Below are positions 47,729 through 59,668 of a stretch of DNA of 64,000 nucleotides, one piece after another. Source of the stretch: Cervus elaphus (lineage: Eukaryota > Chordata > Mammalia > Artiodactyla > Cervidae); assembly GCF_910594005.1 (NCBI RefSeq), contig NC_057845.1, positions 1,674,001 through 1,738,000 on the forward strand, written 5' to 3'. Positions within the stretch are counted from its first letter, which is position 1; each line of letters begins with the position of its first letter. The notes under the pieces were generated by a model. It was not told the DNA's origin, ran no database searches, and saw only the letters and a program-made list of their open reading frames with translations. Position numbers and translations under genes: made by a program.

Positions 47729-48524
47729 GCAGGATCCCTCTAGCCTTGAAACAGTGTTCTTGGGGTTTGTCTGGAGTGCCATCAAGGAAATCAAGGCTCC
47801 TTTCATGTGTGATGTGCAACACGGAATTGCTCTGCACGCAGTGCAGGGGAATCGGTCCTTATCTCGCGGCGAGGGGGAAGTCTCATGGTTTTTCTCGAGT
47901 TGCGGCGGGAACCTGGGGTATATTCTCGAGTTAAGACGGGGATGGCCCCTCCAACCACGTGTTTGTTCAGCGACGTGAGTACTCCTGCCTAGTTGCGAGG
48001 GACAACTCGGGATTCTCCTCGAGGCTTGGCAGGGCAATTGGGACGCCTCTCCAGCTGAGGCGGGAGACCAAGGGTCCCTTTCCACGTGCCACAGGAATCC
48101 TGGGACTCCTATCAAGTTTCACGAGGAGTCAGGCATCGTCTCCTTTGGAGGCACTGATCTCCGCGTACCTCTGGAGTTTTCAAAGGATGTGAGGCCTCCG
48201 GTCGCGATGAGGTGGGGAACTAGGTCTTTCTCTGTGGTCTCCACTGGGGATTCAGACATCCTTTCTTCTTGGGAGATGCAAGACGAGCCTGCATTCAAGT
48301 CACTGCAGGGATATCCGGCCTTATTTCGCGTCAGGGCATCGCAGTATCCATTCCACTTGAGGCCGCAAAATCAGGGTCCCTCAAACATACCTAGAGCTGA
48401 GAGAAGCCTCCTCTTGAGGTGCTTGTGGTAAGGTGGTATTCCTCTGGAGTCGAAGCCAGGGACTAACCTCTCATCTCGAGTTGATTTTTGGTCCACGGAG
48501 CTCTTTCGTGTTGCTACAGTGACC
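47729..48524 (+). repeat. Monomer M61, related to M59
   Basis: Shares gtttgtctgg, aatcggtcc and ttaagacg with M59 two units earlier. Private gaccgcagg at the start, gacgtgagtactcc, tccactgggg, cagtatcc and ccctcaaac. Confidence 0.95.
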
Positions 48525-49321
48525 TCAGGATCCCTCTAGCCTTGAAACAGTGTTCTTGGGGTTTCTCTGGAGTGCCATCAAGAAAATCAAGGCTCCTTTC
48601 ATGTGTGATGTGCAAGAAGGAATTGCTCTGCACGCAGTGCAGGGGAATCGGGCCTCATCTCGCGGAGAGGGGGGAAGTCTCATGGTTTTTCTCGAGGTGC
48701 GGCGGAAACCTGGGGTATATTCTCGAGTTATGACAGGGATGGCCCTTCCAAACACGTGTTTCTTCAGCGACGTCAGGACTCCTGCCTAGTTGCGAGGGAC
48801 AACTCGGGATTCTCCTCGAGGCTTGGCAGGGCAATTGGGACGCCTCTCCAGCTGAGGCGGTAGACCAAGCGTCCCTTTCCACGTGCCACAGGAATCCTGG
48901 GACTCCTATCAAGTTTCAGGAGGAGTCAGGCATCGTCTCCTTTGGAGGCACTGATCTCCGCGTACCTCTGGAGTTTTCAAAGGATGTGAGGCCTCCGGTC
49001 GCGATGAGGTGGGGAACTAGGTCTTTCTCTGTGGTCTCCACAGGGGATTCAGACATCCTTTCGTCTTGGGAGATGCCAGCCGAGCCTGCATTCAAGTGAC
49101 TGCAGGGATATCCGGCCTTATTTCGAGTCAGGGCATCGCGGTGTCCATTCCACTTGAGGCCGCAAACTCAGGGTCCCTCTCACATACCTAGAGCTGAGAG
49201 AAGCCTCCTCTTGAGGTGATTGTGGTAAGGTGGTATTCCTCTGGAGTCGAAGCCAGGGACTAACCTCTCATCTCGAGTTGATTCTTGGTCCACGGAGCTC
49301 TTTCGTGTTGCTACAGTGACC
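48525..49321 (+). repeat. Monomer M62, 797 bp
   Basis: One extra g in gcggagaggggggaag. Private aagaaaatc, gcaagaagg, ctcgaggtgcggcgg, gttatgacagg, ccaaacacg, accaagcgtcc, gatgccagccg, aagtgactgc and gtgattgtgg. Confidence 0.95.
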
Positions 49322-50117
49322 TCAGGATCCCTCTAGCCTTGAAAGAGTGTTCATGGGGTTTCTCTGGAGTGCCATCAAGGAAATCAAGGCTCCTTTCATG
49401 TGTGATGTGCAACACGCTATTGCTCTGCACGCAGTGCAGGGGAATCGGGCCTCATCTCGCGGCGAGGGGGAAGTCTCATGGTTTTTCTCGAGTTGCGGCG
49501 GGAACCTGGGGTATATTCTCGAGTTATGACGGGGGTGGCCCTTCCACACACGTGTTTGTTCAGCGACGTCAGGACTCCTGCCTAGTTGCGAGGGACAACT
49601 CGGGATTCTCCTCGAGGCTTGGCAGGGCAATTGGGACGCCTCTCCAGCTGAGGCGGGAGACCAAGGGTCCCTTTCCACGTGCCACAGGAATCCTGGGACT
49701 CCTATCAAGTTTCACGAGGAGTCAGGCATCGTCTCCTTTGGAGGCACTGATCTCCACGTACCTCTGGAGTTTTCAAAGGATGTGAGGCCTCCGGTCGCGA
49801 TGAGGTGGGGAACTACGTCTTTCTCTGTGGTCTCCACAGGGGATTCAGACATCCTTTCGTCTTGGGAAATGCCAGACGAGCCTGCATTCAAGTCACTGCA
49901 GGGATATCCGGCCTTATTTCGAGTCAGGGCATCGCAGTGTCCATTCCACTTGAGGCCGCAAACTCAGGGTCCCTCTCACATACCTAGAGCTGAGAGAAGC
50001 CTCCTCTTGAGGTGCTTGTGGTAAGGTGGTATTCCTCTGGAGTTGAAGCCAGGGACTAACCTCTCATCTCGAGTTGATTTTTGGTCAACGCAGCTCTTTC
50101 GTGTTGCTACAGTGACC
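49322..50117 (+). repeat. Monomer M63, dimer partner with M65
   Basis: gaaagagtgttcatgg, cacgctattgc, gttatgacgggggtgg (shared with M65), ctccacgtacc, aactacgtc, ggaaatgccag; tail gagttgaagcc and tcaacgcagc shared with M65. Confidence 0.95.
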
Positions 50118-50913
50118 TCAGGTTCGCTTTAGCCTTGAAACAGTGTTCTTGGGGTTTCTCTGGAGTGCCATCAAGGAAATCAAGGCTCCTTTCATGTGTG
50201 ATGTGCAACACGGAATTGCTCTGCACGCAGTGCAGGGGAATCGGGCCTCATCTCGTGGCGAGGGGGAAGTCTCATGGTTGTTCTCGAGGTGCGGCGGGAA
50301 CCTGGGGTATATTCTCGAGTTACGACTGGGATGGCCCTTCCACACATGTGTTTCTTCAGCGACGTCAGGACTCCTGCCTAGTTGCGAGGGACAACTCGGG
50401 ATTCTCCTCGAGGCTTGGCAGGGCAATTGGGGCGCCTCTTCAGCTGAGGCAGGAGACCAAGGGTCCCTTTCCACGTGCCACAGGAATCCTGGGACTCCTA
50501 TAAAGTTTCACGAGGAGTCAGGCATCGTCTCCTTTGGAGGCACTGATCTCCATGTCCCTCTGGAGTTTTCAAAGGATGTGAGGCCTCCGGTCGCCATGAG
50601 GTGAGGAACTAGGTCTTTCTCTGTGGTCTCCACAGGGGATTCAGACATCCTTTCATCTTGGGAGATGCAAGACGAGCCTGCATTCAAGTGACTGCAGGGA
50701 AATCCGGCCTTATTTCGAGTCAGGGCATCGCGGTGTCCATTCCACTTGAGGCCGCAAACTCAGGGTCCCTCTCACATACCTAGAGCTGAGAGAAGCCTCC
50801 TCTTGAGGTGCTTGTGGTAAGGTGGTATTCCTCTGGAGTCGAAGCCAGGGACTAACCTCTCATCTCGAGTTGATTTTTGGTCCACGGAGCTCTTTCATGT
50901 TGCTACAGTGACC
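50118..50913 (+). repeat. Monomer M64, dimer partner with M66
   Basis: caggttcgctttagcc, catggttgttctcgaggtg, cgactggg, cacatgtgtttcttc, ctataaagtttc. Private ctcgtggcg, ggggcgcc, ctccatgtccc, aggtgagg, agggaaatcc. Confidence 0.95.
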
Positions 50914-51709
50914 TCAGGATCCCTCTAGCCTTGAAACAGTGTTCTTGGGGTTTCCCTGGAGTGCCACGAAGGAAATCAAGTCTCCTTTCATGTGTGATGT
51001 GTAACACGGAATTGCTCTGCATGCAGTGCAGGGGAATCGGGCCTCATCTGGCGGCGAGGGGGAAGTCTCATGGTTTTTCTCGAGTTGCGGCGGGAACCTG
51101 GGGTATATTCTCGAGTTATGACGGGGGTGGCCCTTCCAACCACGTGTTTGTTCAGCGACGTCAGGACTCCTGCCTAGTTGCGAGGGACAACTCGGGATTC
51201 TCCTCGAGGCTTGGCAGGGCAATTGGGACGCCTCTCCAGCTGAGGCGGGAGACCATGGGTCCCTTTCCACGTGCAACAGGAATCCTGGGAATCCTATCAA
51301 GTTTCACGAGGAGTCAGGCATCGTCTCCTTTGGAGGCACTGATCTCCGCGTCCCTCTGGAGTTTTCAAAGGATGTGAGGCCTCCGGTCGCGATGAGGTGG
51401 GGAACTAGGTCTTTCTCTGTGGTCTCCACAGGGGATTCAGACATCCTTTCGTCTTGGGAGATGCAAGACGAGGCTGCATTCAAGTCACTGCAGGGATATC
51501 CGGCCTTATTTCGAGTCAGGGCATCATGGTGTCCATTCCACTTGAGGCCGGAAACTCAGGGTCCCTCTGACATACCTAAAGCTGAGAGAAGCCTCCTCTT
51601 GAGGTGCTTGTGGTAAGGTGGTATTCCTCTGGAGTTGAAGCCACGGACTAACCTCTCATCTCGAGTTGATTTTTGGTCAACGCAGCTCTTTCGTGTTGCT
51701 ACAGTGACC
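50914..51709 (+). repeat. Monomer M65, dimer partner with M63
   Basis: gttatgacgggggtgg as M63. Private tttccctgg, gccacgaagg, aagtctcc, gtgtaacacgg, catctggcgg, accatggg, gtgcaacagg, gaggctgc, ggccggaaac and acctaaagc. Confidence 0.95.
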
Positions 51710-52505
51710 TCAGGTTCCCTTTAGCCTTGAAACAGTGTTCTTGGGGTTTCTCTGGAGTGCCATCAAGGAAATTCAGGCTCCTTTCATGTGTGATGTGCAA
51801 CACGGAATTGCTCTGCACGCAGTTCAGGGGAATCGGGCCTCATCTCGCGGCGAGGGGGAAGTCTCATGGTTGTTCTCGAGGTGCGGCGGGAACCTGGGAT
51901 ATATTCTCGAGTTACGACTGGGATGGCCCTTCCACACATGTGTTTCTTCAGCGACGTCAGGACTCCTGCCTAGTTGCGAGGGACAACTCGGGATTCTCCT
52001 CGAGGCTTGGCAGGGCAATTGGGACGCCTCTTCAGCTGAGGCGGGAGACCAAGAGTCCCTTTCCATGTGCCACAGGAATCCTGGGACTCCTATAAAGTTT
52101 CACGAGGAATCAGGCATCGTCTCCTTTGGAGGCACTGATCTCCACGTACCTCTGGAGTTTTCAAAGGATGTGAGGCCTCCGGTCGCGATGAGGTGGGGAA
52201 CTAGGTCTTTCTCTGTCGTCTCCACAGGGGATTCAGACATCCTTTCATCTTGGGAGATGCAAGACGAGCCTGCATTCAAGTCACTGCAGGGATATCCGCC
52301 CTTATTTGGAGTCAGGGCATCGCGTTGTCCATTCCACTTGAGGCCGCAAACTCAGGGTCCCTCTCACATAGCTAGAGCTGAGAGAAGCCTCCTCTTGAGG
52401 TGCTTGTGGTAAGGTGGTATTCCTCTGGAGTCAAAGCCAGGGACTAACCTCTCATCTCGAGTTGATTTTTGGTCCACGGAGCTCTTTCGTGTTGCTACAG
52501 TGACC
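51710..52505 (+). repeat. Monomer M66, dimer partner with M64
   Basis: Shares catggttgttctcgaggtg, cgactggg, cacatgtgtttcttc, ctataaagtttc with M64. Private aattcaggc, gcagttcagg, gggatatattc, ctgtcgtctcc, atccgccc, gcgttgtcc. Confidence 0.95.
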
Positions 52506-53302
52506 TCAGGATCCCTCTAGCCTTGAAACAGTGTTCTTGGTGTTTCTCTGGAGTGCCATCAAGGAAATCAAGGCTCCTTTCATGTGTGATGTGCAAGACG
52601 GAATTCCTCTGCACGCAGTGCATGGGAATCGGGCCTCATCTCGCGGCGAGGGGGGATGTCTCATGGTTTTTCTCGAGTTGCGGCGGGAACCTGGGGTATA
52701 TTCTCGAGTTACGACAGGGATGGCCCTTCCACACACGTGTTTGTTCAGCAACGTCAGGACTCCTGCCTAGTTGCGAGGGACAACTCGGGATTCCCCTCGA
52801 GGCTTGGCAGGGCAATTGGGATGCCTCTCCAGCTGAGGCGGGAGACCAAGGGTCCCTTTCCATGTGCCACAGGAATCCTGGGACTCCTATAAAGTTTCAC
52901 GAGGAGTCAGGCATCGTCTCCTTTGGAGGCACTGATCTCCGCATACCTCTGGAATTTTCAAAGGATGTGAGGCCTCCGTTCGCGATGAGGTGGGGAACTA
53001 GGTCTTTCTCTGTGGTCTCCACAGGGGATTCAGACATCCTTTCATCTTGGGAGATGCAAGACGAGCCTGCATTCAAGTCACTGCAGGGATATCCGGCCTT
53101 ATTTCGCGTCAGGGCATCACAGTGTCCATTCCACTTGAGGCCGCAAACTCAGGGTCCCTCTCACATACCTAGAGCTGAGAGAAGCCTCCTCTTGAGGTGC
53201 TTGTGGTAAGGTGGTATTCCTCTGGAGTCGAAGCCAGGGACTACCCTCTCATCTAGAGTTGATTTTTGGTCCACGGAGCTCTTTCGTGTTGCTACAGTGA
53301 CC
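52506..53302 (+). repeat. Monomer M67, 797 bp
   Basis: One extra g (cgaggggggatg). Private ttggtgtttc, gacggaattcctc (creates EcoRI), gtgcatggg, gattcccctcg, cctccgttcgcg; ctataaagtttc as M64/M66; ccgcatacc. Confidence 0.95.
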
Positions 53303-54098
53303 TAAGGATCCCTCTAGCCTGGAAACAGTGTTCTTGGGGTTTCTCTGGAGTGCCATGAAGGAAATCAAGGCTCCTTTCATGTTTGATGTGCAAAACGGAA
53401 TTGCTCTGCATGCAGTGCAGCGGAATCGGGCCTCATCTCACGGCGAGGGGGAAGACTCATGGTTTTTCTCGAGTTGCGGCGAGAACCTGGGGTATATTCT
53501 CGAGTTACGACGGGGATGGCCCTTCCACCCACGTGTTTGTTCAGCGACGTCAGGACTCCTGCCTAGTTGCGAGGGACAACACGGGATTCTCCTCGAGGCT
53601 TGGCAGGGCAATTGGGACGCCTCTCCATCTGAGGCGGGAGACCAAGGGTCGCTTTCCACGTGCCACAGGAATCCTGGGACTCCTATCAAGTTTCACGAGG
53701 AGTCAGGCATCGTCTCCTTTGGAGGCACTGATCTCCGCCTACCTCTGGAGTTTTCAAAGCATGTGAGGCCTCCGGTCGCGATGAGGTGGGGAACTAGGTC
53801 TTTCTCTGTTGTCTCCACAGGGGATTCAGACATCCTTTCCTCTTGGGAGATTCAAAACGAGCCTGCATTCAAGTCACTGCAGGGATATCCTGCCTTATTT
53901 CGAGTCAGGGCATTGCGGTGTCCTTTCCACTTGAGGCCAGAAACTCAGGGTCCCTCTCACATACCTAGAGCTGAGAGAAGCGTCCTCTTGAGGTGCTTGT
54001 GGTAAGGTGGTATTCCTCTGGAGTCGAAGCCAGGGGCTAACCTCTCATCTCGAGTTGATTCTTGGTCCACGGAGCTCTTTCGTGTTGCTACAGTGACC
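53303..54098 (+). repeat. Monomer M68, private 5-prime end and class G 3-prime end
   Basis: cctaaggatcc, cctggaaac, catgaagg, caaaacgg, gcagcggaatc, gaagactc, then gggtcgctt and the G tail (caaagcatgtg, gagattcaaaacg, gaagcgtcctc). The duplicated block begins within it. Confidence 0.94.
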
Positions 54099-54894
54099 TC
54101 AGGACCCCTCTAGCCTTGAAACAGTGTTCTTGGGGTTTCTCTGGAGTGCCATCAAGGAAATCAAGGCTCCTTTCATGTGTGATGTGCAACTCGGAATTGC
54201 TCTGCACGCAGTGCAGGGGAATCGGGCCTCATCTCGCGGCGAGGGGGAAGTCTCATGGTTTTTCTCGAGTTGCGGCTGGAACCTGGGTTATATTCTCGAA
54301 TTACGACGGGGATGGCCCTTCCACTCACGTGTTTCTTCAGCGACGTCAGGACTCCTGCCTAGTTGCGAGGGACAACTCGGGATTCTCCTCGAGGCTTGGC
54401 AGGGCAATTGGGACGCCTCTCCAGCTGAGGCGGGAGACCAAGGGTCCCTTTCCACGTGCCACAGGAATCCTGGGACTCCTATCAAGTTTCACGAGGAGTC
54501 AGGCATCGTCTCCTTTGGAGGCACTGATCTCTGCGTACCTCTGGAATTTTCAAAGGATGTGAGGCCTCCGGTCGCGATGAGGTGGGGAACTAGGTCTTTC
54601 TCTGTGGTCTCCACAGGGGATTCAGACATCCTTTCGTCTTGGGAGATGCAAGACGAGCCTGCATTCAAGTCACTGCAGGGATATCCGGCCTTATTTCGAG
54701 TCAGGGCATCGCGGTGTCCATTCCACTTGAGGCCGCAAACTCAGGGTCCCTCTCACATAGCTAGAGCTGAGAGAAGCCTCCTCTTGAGGTGCTTGTGGTA
54801 AGGTGGTATTCCTCTGGAGTCGAAGCCAGGGACTAACCTCTCATCTCGAGTTGATTTTTGGTCCACGGAGCTCTTTCGTGTTGCTACAGTGACC
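54099..54894 (+). repeat. Monomer M69, class J, duplicate of M74
   Basis: J markers with caggacccctc and cacatagctag; I see no difference from M74. Confidence 0.96.
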
Positions 54895-55690
54895 TCAGGA
54901 TCCCTCTAGCCTTGACACAGTGTGCTTGGGGTTTCTCTGGAGTGCCATCTAGGAAATCAAGGCTCCTTTCATGTTTGATGTGCAACACGGAATTGCTCTG
55001 CATGCAGCGCAGGGGAATCGGGCCTCATCTCACGGCGAGTGGGAAGTCTCATGGTATTTCTCGAGGTGCGGCGGGAACCTGGGGTATATTCTCGAGTTAT
55101 GACGGGGATGGCTCTTCCACCCACGTGTTTCTTCAGCGACGTCATCACTTCTGCCTAGTTGCGAGGGACAACTCGGGATTCTCCTCGAGGCTTGACAGGG
55201 CAATTGGGACGCCTCTCCATCTGAGGCGGGAGACCAAGGGTCGCTTTCCACGTGCCACAGGAATCCTGGGACTCCTATAAAGTTTCACGAGGAGTCAGGC
55301 ATCGTCTCCTTTGGAGGCACTGATCTCCGCGTACCTCTGGAGTTTTCAAAGCATGTGAGGCCTCCGGTCGCGATGAGGTGGGGAACTAGGTCTTTCTCTG
55401 TTGTCTCCACAGGGGATTCAGACATCCTTTCGTCTTGGGAGATTCAAAACGAGCCTGCATTCAAGTCACTGCAGGGATATCCTGCCTTATTTCGAGTCAG
55501 GTCATCGCGGTGTCCTTTCCACTTGAGGCCACAAACTCAGGGTCCCTCTCACATATCTAGAGCTGAGAGAAGTGTCCTCTTGAGGTGCTTGTGGTAAGGT
55601 GGTATTCCTCTGGAGTCGAAGCCAGGGGCTAACCTCTCATCTCGAGTTGTTTCTTGGTCCACGGAGCTCTTTCGTGTTGCTACAGTGACC
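54895..55690 (+). repeat. Monomer M70, class G variant, duplicate of M75
   Basis: cttgacacag, catctagg, gcgagtggg, cgtcatcacttc, ctataaagtttc, gtcaggtcatcg, gaagtgtcctc, gagttgtttc. Differs from M75 at gtgtgcttgg, gcgggaacc, atggctctt and gtccctctc. Confidence 0.96.
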
Positions 55691-56485
55691 TCAGGATCCC
55701 TCTAGCCTTGAAACAGTGTTCTTGGGGTTTCTCTGGAGTGCCATCAAGGAAATCAAGGCTCCTTTCAATTGTGATTTGCAAGACGGAATTGCTCTGCATG
55801 CAGTGCAGGGGAATCGGGCCTTATCTCGCGGCGAGGGGGAAGTCTCATGGTTTTTCTCGAGTTGCGGCGGGAACCTGGGGTATATTCTCGAGTTACGACG
55901 GGGATGGCCCTTCCACAAACGTGTTTCTTCAGCGACGTCAGGACTCCTGCCTAGTTGCGAGGGACAACTCGGGATTCTCCTCGAGGCTTGGCAGGGCAAT
56001 TGGGACGCCTCTCCAGCTGAGGCGGGAGACCAAGGGTCCCTTTCCACGTGCCACAGGAATCCTGGGACTCCTATCAAGTTTCACGAGGAGTCAGGCATCG
56101 TCTCCTTTGGAGGGACTGATCTCCGCGTACCTCTGGAATTTTCAAAGGATGTGAGGCCTCTGGTCACGATGAGGTGGGGAACTAGATCTTTCTCTGTGGT
56201 CTCCACAGGGGATTCAGACAACCTTTCGTCTTCGGAGATGCAAGACGAGCCTGCATTCAAGTCACTGCAGGGATATCCGGCCTTATTTCGAGTCAGGGCA
56301 TCGCGGTGTCCATTCCACTTGTGGCCGCAAACTCAGGGTCACTCTCACATACCTAGAGCTGAGAGAAGCCTCCTCTTGAGGTGCTTGTGGTAAGGTGGTA
56401 TTCCTCTGGAGTCGAAGCCAGGGACTAATCTCTCATCTCGAGTTGATTTTGGTCCACGGAGCTCTTTCGTGTTGCTACAGTGACC
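55691..56485 (+). repeat. Monomer M71, 795 bp, duplicate of M76
   Basis: tttcaattgtgatttgc, gggccttatc, ccacaaacg, gagggactg, ggtcacgatg, gacaacctttcgtcttcgg, cttgtggccgc, ggtcactctc; one-base deletion gttgattttggtcc. No difference from M76 seen. Confidence 0.96.
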
Positions 56486-57280
56486 TCAGGATGCCTCTAG
56501 CCTTGAAACAGTGTTCTTGGGGTTTCTCTGGAGTGCCATCAAGGAAATCAAGGCTCCTTTCATGTGTGATGTGCAACACGGAATTGCTCTGCACGCAGTG
56601 CAGGGGAATCGGGCCTCATCTCGCGGCGAGGGGGAAGTCTCATGGATTTTCTCGAGTTGCGGCGGGAACCTGGGGATTATTCTCGAGTTACGACGGGGAT
56701 CGCCCTACGACACAAGTATTTGTTCAGCGACGTCAGGACTCCTGCCTAGTTGCGAGGGACAACTCGGGATTCTCCTCGAGGCTTGGCAGGGCAATTGGGA
56801 CGCCTCTTCACCTGAGGCGGGAGACCAAGAGTCCCTTTCCATGTGCCACAGGAATCCTGGGACTCCTATCAAGTTTCACGAGGAGTCAGGCATCGTCTCC
56901 TTTGGAGGCACTGATCTCCGCGTACCTCTGGAGTTTTCAAAAGATGTGAGGCCTCCGGTCGCGATGAGGTGGAGAACTAGGTTTTTCTCTGTGGTATTCA
57001 CAGGGGATTCAGACATCCTTTCGTCTTGGGAGATGCAAGACGAGCCTGCATTCAAGTCACTGCAGGGGTATCCGGCCTTAATTCGAGTCAGGGCATTGCG
57101 GTTTCCATTCCACTTGAGACCACAAACTCAGGGTCCCTCTCACATAGCTAGAGCTGAGAGAAGCCTCCTCTTGAGGTGCTTGTGGTAAGGTGGTATTCCT
57201 CTGGAGTCGAAGCCAGGGACTAATCTCTCATCTCGAGTTGATTTTGGTCCACGGAGCTCTTTCCTGTTGCTACAGTGACC
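56486..57280 (+). repeat. Monomer M72, 795 bp, duplicate of M77
   Basis: aggatgcctc, catggattttc, ggggattattc, gatcgccctacgac, caagtatttg, cttcacctg, caaaagatg, gtggagaac, aggggtatcc, ttaattcg. Differs from M77 at gcggcgagg and ttgagacc. Confidence 0.96.
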
Positions 57281-58076
57281 TCAGGATGCCTCTAGCCTTG
57301 AAACAGTGTTCTTGGGGTTTCTCTGGAGTGCCATCAAGGAAATCAAGGCTCCTTTCATGTGTGATGTGCAACACGGAATTGCTCTGCACGCAGTGCAGGG
57401 GAATCGGGCCTCATCTCGCGGCGAGGGGGAAGTCTCATGGATTTTCTCGAGTTGCGGCGGGAACCTGGGGTATATTCTCGAGTTACGACGGGGATGGCCC
57501 TACCACACAAGTGTTTGTTCAGCGACGTCAGGACTCCTGCCTAGTTGCGATGGAAAACTCGGGATTGTCCTCGAGGTTTGGCAGGGAAATTGGGACGCCT
57601 CTCCAGCTGAGGCGGGAGACCAAGGGTCCCTTTCCACGTGCCACAGGAATCCTGGGACTCCTATCAAGTTTCACGAGGAGTCAGGCATCGTCTCCTTTGG
57701 AGGCACTGATCTCCGCGTACCTCTGGAGTTTTCAAAGCATGTGAGGCCTCCGGTCGCGATGAGGTGGGGAACTAGGTCTTTCTCTGTTGTCTCCACAGGG
57801 GATTCAGACATCCTTTCCTCTTGGGAGATTCAAAACGAGCCTGCATTCAAGTCACTGCAGGGATATCCTGCCTTATTTCGAGTCAGGGCATTGCGGTGTC
57901 CTTTCCACTTGAGGCCAGAAACTCAGGGTCCCTCTCACATACCTAGAGCTGAGAGAAGCGTCCTCTTGAGGTGCTTGTGGTAAGGTGGTATTCCTCTGGA
58001 GTCGAAGCCAGGGGCTAACCTCTCATCTCGAGTTGATTCTTGGTCCACGGAGCTCTTTCGTGTTGCTACAGTGACC
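57281..58076 (+). repeat. Monomer M73, M72-like start and G 3-prime end
   Basis: aggatgcctc, catggattttc, cctaccacacaag, gcgatggaaaac, ttgtcctcgaggtttgg, ggaaattggg; then G tail from caaagcatgtg. The two duplicated units meet inside it at about 57718. Confidence 0.95.
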
Positions 58077-58872
58077 TCAGGACCCCTCTAGCCTTGAAAC
58101 AGTGTTCTTGGGGTTTCTCTGGAGTGCCATCAAGGAAATCAAGGCTCCTTTCATGTGTGATGTGCAACTCGGAATTGCTCTGCACGCAGTGCAGGGGAAT
58201 CGGGCCTCATCTCGCGGCGAGGGGGAAGTCTCATGGTTTTTCTCGAGTTGCGGCTGGAACCTGGGTTATATTCTCGAATTACGACGGGGATGGCCCTTCC
58301 ACTCACGTGTTTCTTCAGCGACGTCAGGACTCCTGCCTAGTTGCGAGGGACAACTCGGGATTCTCCTCGAGGCTTGGCAGGGCAATTGGGACGCCTCTCC
58401 AGCTGAGGCGGGAGACCAAGGGTCCCTTTCCACGTGCCACAGGAATCCTGGGACTCCTATCAAGTTTCACGAGGAGTCAGGCATCGTCTCCTTTGGAGGC
58501 ACTGATCTCTGCGTACCTCTGGAATTTTCAAAGGATGTGAGGCCTCCGGTCGCGATGAGGTGGGGAACTAGGTCTTTCTCTGTGGTCTCCACAGGGGATT
58601 CAGACATCCTTTCGTCTTGGGAGATGCAAGACGAGCCTGCATTCAAGTCACTGCAGGGATATCCGGCCTTATTTCGAGTCAGGGCATCGCGGTGTCCATT
58701 CCACTTGAGGCCGCAAACTCAGGGTCCCTCTCACATAGCTAGAGCTGAGAGAAGCCTCCTCTTGAGGTGCTTGTGGTAAGGTGGTATTCCTCTGGAGTCG
58801 AAGCCAGGGACTAACCTCTCATCTCGAGTTGATTTTTGGTCCACGGAGCTCTTTCGTGTTGCTACAGTGACC
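58077..58872 (+). repeat. Monomer M74, class J, second copy of M69
   Basis: Repeats caggacccctc, ctgggttatattctcgaatt and cacatagctag of M69 at +3,978. Confidence 0.96.
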
Positions 58873-59668
58873 TCAGGATCCCTCTAGCCTTGACACAGTG
58901 TTCTTGGGGTTTCTCTGGAGTGCCATCTAGGAAATCAAGGCTCCTTTCATGTTTGATGTGCAACACGGAATTGCTCTGCATGCAGCGCAGGGGAATCGGG
59001 CCTCATCTCACGGCGAGTGGGAAGTCTCATGGTATTTCTCGAGGTGCGGCGGTAACCTGGGGTATATTCTCGAGTTATGACGGGGATGGCCCTTCCACCC
59101 ACGTGTTTCTTCAGCGACGTCATCACTTCTGCCTAGTTGCGAGGGACAACTCGGGATTCTCCTCGAGGCTTGACAGGGCAATTGGGACGCCTCTCCATCT
59201 GAGGCGGGAGACCAAGGGTCGCTTTCCACGTGCCACAGGAATCCTGGGACTCCTATAAAGTTTCACGAGGAGTCAGGCATCGTCTCCTTTGGAGGCACTG
59301 ATCTCCGCGTACCTCTGGAGTTTTCAAAGCATGTGAGGCCTCCGGTCGCGATGAGGTGGGGAACTAGGTCTTTCTCTGTTGTCTCCACAGGGGATTCAGA
59401 CATCCTTTCGTCTTGGGAGATTCAAAACGAGCCTGCATTCAAGTCACTGCAGGGATATCCTGCCTTATTTCGAGTCAGGTCATCGCGGTGTCCTTTCCAC
59501 TTGAGGCCACAAACTCAGGGTCCCTTTCACATATCTAGAGCTGAGAGAAGTGTCCTCTTGAGGTGCTTGTGGTAAGGTGGTATTCCTCTGGAGTCGAAGC
59601 CAGGGGCTAACCTCTCATCTCGAGTTGTTTCTTGGTCCACGGAGCTCTTTCGTGTTGCTACAGTGACC
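58873..59668 (+). repeat. Monomer M75, class G variant, second copy of M70
   Basis: Four differences from M70: gtgttcttgg, gcggtaacc, atggccctt and gtccctttc. Confidence 0.96.

Noticed and set aside
52606..52612. EcoRI site in M67 as a unit boundary, since some relatives are described by EcoRI monomers
   Set aside because: GAATTC arises here from a private change (ggaattcctc for ggaattgctc) and is not periodic in this array.
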